A DNA stretch of 6,596 nt from Polyangia bacterium (GTDB taxonomy: Bacteria; Myxococcota_A; Polyangia; Polyangiales; Polyangiaceae). Position 1 is the stretch's first letter; every line of letters begins with the position of its first letter. The notes beneath the pieces were generated by a model. The model did no database searches, was not told where the DNA came from, and saw only the letters and a program-made list of their open reading frames with translations. The DNA lies in assembly GCA_030430975.1 (NCBI GenBank), contig JAUIKB010000336.1, positions 1-6,596 of the forward strand, read 5' to 3'. The position numbers and the translations under genes are program-made. Positions 5,832 through 6,596 of this stretch are shown one piece after another.

Positions 5832-6230
5832 ATGTCCGTCGAAGCTTGCGAGCAGGAAGTCCTCAGCCTTCACCGTTTCTTTCAGGAGTGGCTGCGCGGG
5901 ACTGCGCAGGAGGGCTCTGCCGAGCGTCTTTCCAACGTGCTCGCGCCGAGCTTCCAGCTCGTCGCGCCGGGAGGTCGGATTGCGTCTCGCCAGCAGGTCC
6001 TGTCTAGCGTCGAAAAGGGCCGTGGGACGCGTCCAAAGATGCGCATCTGGATAGAGAACTTTCGCGTCGTTCTGGAGAGTGCCCACAGCACGGTCGTGTT
6101 GTATGAAGAGTGGCAGTTCGACGGACATGCGACGACGTCACGCCTGTCGACCGCGGTGTTCTCCCAGAGCGAACACGGCGTCTTATGGCAGCACCTACAC
6201 GAGACATGGTGCGCGCCGGAGCCTAGCTGA
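5832..6230 (+). CDS. DUF4440/NTF2-like (SnoaL-fold) protein
   Basis: This 132-aa protein has DUF4440 features. An N-terminal helix contains LHRFFQEWLRG (13-23). LAPSFQLVAPGGRIASRQQVL (37-57) is the typical element around a 'sp.G...s...l' turn. A beta-sheet core includes VVLYEEWQ (88-95) and TTSRLSTAVF (101-110). The C-terminus has QHLHETW (120-126). The cone-shaped NTF2-like fold is used by small-molecule enzymes such as ketosteroid isomerases and SnoaL cyclases, and by non-enzymatic binding proteins; I cannot tell which applies. There is no signal peptide, so it is cytoplasmic. No Shine-Dalgarno precedes the ATG. A 7-bp inverted repeat (5821-5827 / 5840-5846) places the ATG in a 12-nt loop. 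It probably shares the transcript of the Nudix gene. Its stop is 3 nt from the stop of the convergent receiver gene. Confidence 0.85.
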   Translation: MSVEACEQEVLSLHRFFQEWLRGTAQEGSAERLSNVLAPSFQLVAPGGRIASRQQVLSSVEKGRGTRPKMRIWIENFRVVLESAHSTVVLYEEWQFDGHATTSRLSTAVFSQSEHGVLWQHLHETWCAPEPS

Positions 6231-6233
6231 CGG

Positions 6234-6596
6234 CTACTCAGTGATCGCTGGACTCAGGATAGCCTCGATCTGGCGCAACACTCCGCCGAACGTGCATGAG
6301 TAGCTTTGGGCGCCGAGGCGCAGCGCTTCGCGCTTGCGCGATTCGGCTTGCGCCGCCGTGGAAAACACGATCACCGGTGCGGGGTCTTTCATGTCTGGGC
6401 GTGCTAGCAGCAGCTGGCGAGCAGTCTCGAGTTGATATCCCCAGTGCGTGATAACGAGGTCGAAGTGTTCCTCGGTCAATCGCCTCAGTGCGTCATCAGC
6501 GCTGAGGGCAATCACGATCGACGGGCCGCTGCCAAACGGGTGCTGGGCGCTGGCGCGCTTAAGAAAGTCGATGACGGGCGCGTTGTTAGTCGGCTC
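6234..6596 (-). CDS. Degenerate response-regulator receiver domain, N-terminus cut off
   Basis: The frame is open from the right edge to a TAG at 6234-6236, giving 120 residues without the first few. The alpha/beta pattern of a receiver is visible: a helix (APVIDFLKRA), strand IVIALS with SADDALRRL, strand FDLVIT, a helix ending in ARPDMK, strand PVIVFST, helix SRKREALRLGA, and a last helix VLRQIEAIL. Counting from the first residue in the window, the position after FDLVIT is His51, where receivers carry the phospho-acceptor Asp. Ser79-Thr80 occupy the conserved Ser/Thr site. The conserved Lys after GA is absent (GAQSYSCTF). The acidic residues at the end of the first strand would lie off the window. 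There is no output domain. It is probably a pseudo-receiver working by protein contacts rather than phosphorylation (inference). An internal GTG at 6515 would start after the first helix and is unlikely to be the true start. Confidence 0.8.
   Translation of the reverse strand, partial: EPTNNAPVIDFLKRASAQHPFGSGPSIVIALSADDALRRLTEEHFDLVITHWGYQLETARQLLLARPDMKDPAPVIVFSTAAQAESRKREALRLGAQSYSCTFGGVLRQIEAILSPAITE

Noticed and set aside
6228..6264. Bidirectional terminator between the convergent DUF4440 and receiver genes
   Set aside because: Only a 5-bp pair (GGCTA / TAGCC) with a long loop and no T-run is visible, and most of it lies inside the receiver coding sequence.
1..6596. Mobile element, CRISPR array, tRNA or rRNA
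   Set aside because: I saw no transposase or integrase motifs, long terminal or regular spaced repeats, tRNA-like folds or rRNA-like segments on either strand.

Overview
The window is GC-rich bacterial DNA with tightly packed genes. Several genes use TTG or GTG starts, and there is no IS element, CRISPR array, tRNA or rRNA. The mix of families suggests a myxobacterium-like member of Myxococcota (former Deltaproteobacteria). It includes a DUF2378/TIGR02265-like protein (a paralogous family known mainly from Myxococcus), a large VanW protein, an orphan receiver domain and a small lipoprotein. This placement is inferred from family content and composition, not from a marker gene.

Left part (1-3723): a minus-strand lipoprotein gene runs off the left edge. 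It is divergent from a plus-strand pair: a membrane-anchored VanW/YoaR-type cell-envelope protein, then a PLP-dependent D-cysteine desulfhydrase/ACC deaminase-like enzyme whose TTG start overlaps the VanW stop by 8 nt. The AT-rich divergent intergenic region holds a perfect TATAAT box on the minus strand and a possible extended -10 on the plus strand. The overlap suggests the envelope protein and the lyase are co-translated, possibly linking wall biology with D-amino-acid turnover (inference).

Middle (3724-4820): an intergenic stretch of about 260 nt has a weak terminator-like hairpin and several short repeats. It precedes a 225-residue basic helical protein that resembles the N-terminal helical domain of DUF1016/YhcG-type proteins but has a coiled-coil tail in place of a nuclease domain. 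A 7-bp GC-rich hairpin followed by TTT lies 3' of this gene.

Right part (4821-6230): a probable three-gene transcription unit encodes the DUF2378-like protein, a Nudix (MutT-type) hydrolase overlapping it by 4 nt (TTGA), and a DUF4440/NTF2-like protein 31 nt further on. A CTGACA-N17-TATGCT promoter lies so close to the first ATG that the transcript may be leaderless.

Right edge (6234-6596, minus): a single-domain receiver-like protein converges on the unit with a 3-nt gap and runs off the window. It appears to lack the phospho-acceptor aspartate (His instead) and the conserved lysine.

Nothing here is clearly a new defence or mobile system. The most interesting points are the VanW/D-amino-acid-lyase overlap, the nuclease-less DUF1016-like protein, the DUF2378/Nudix coupling and the degenerate receiver.
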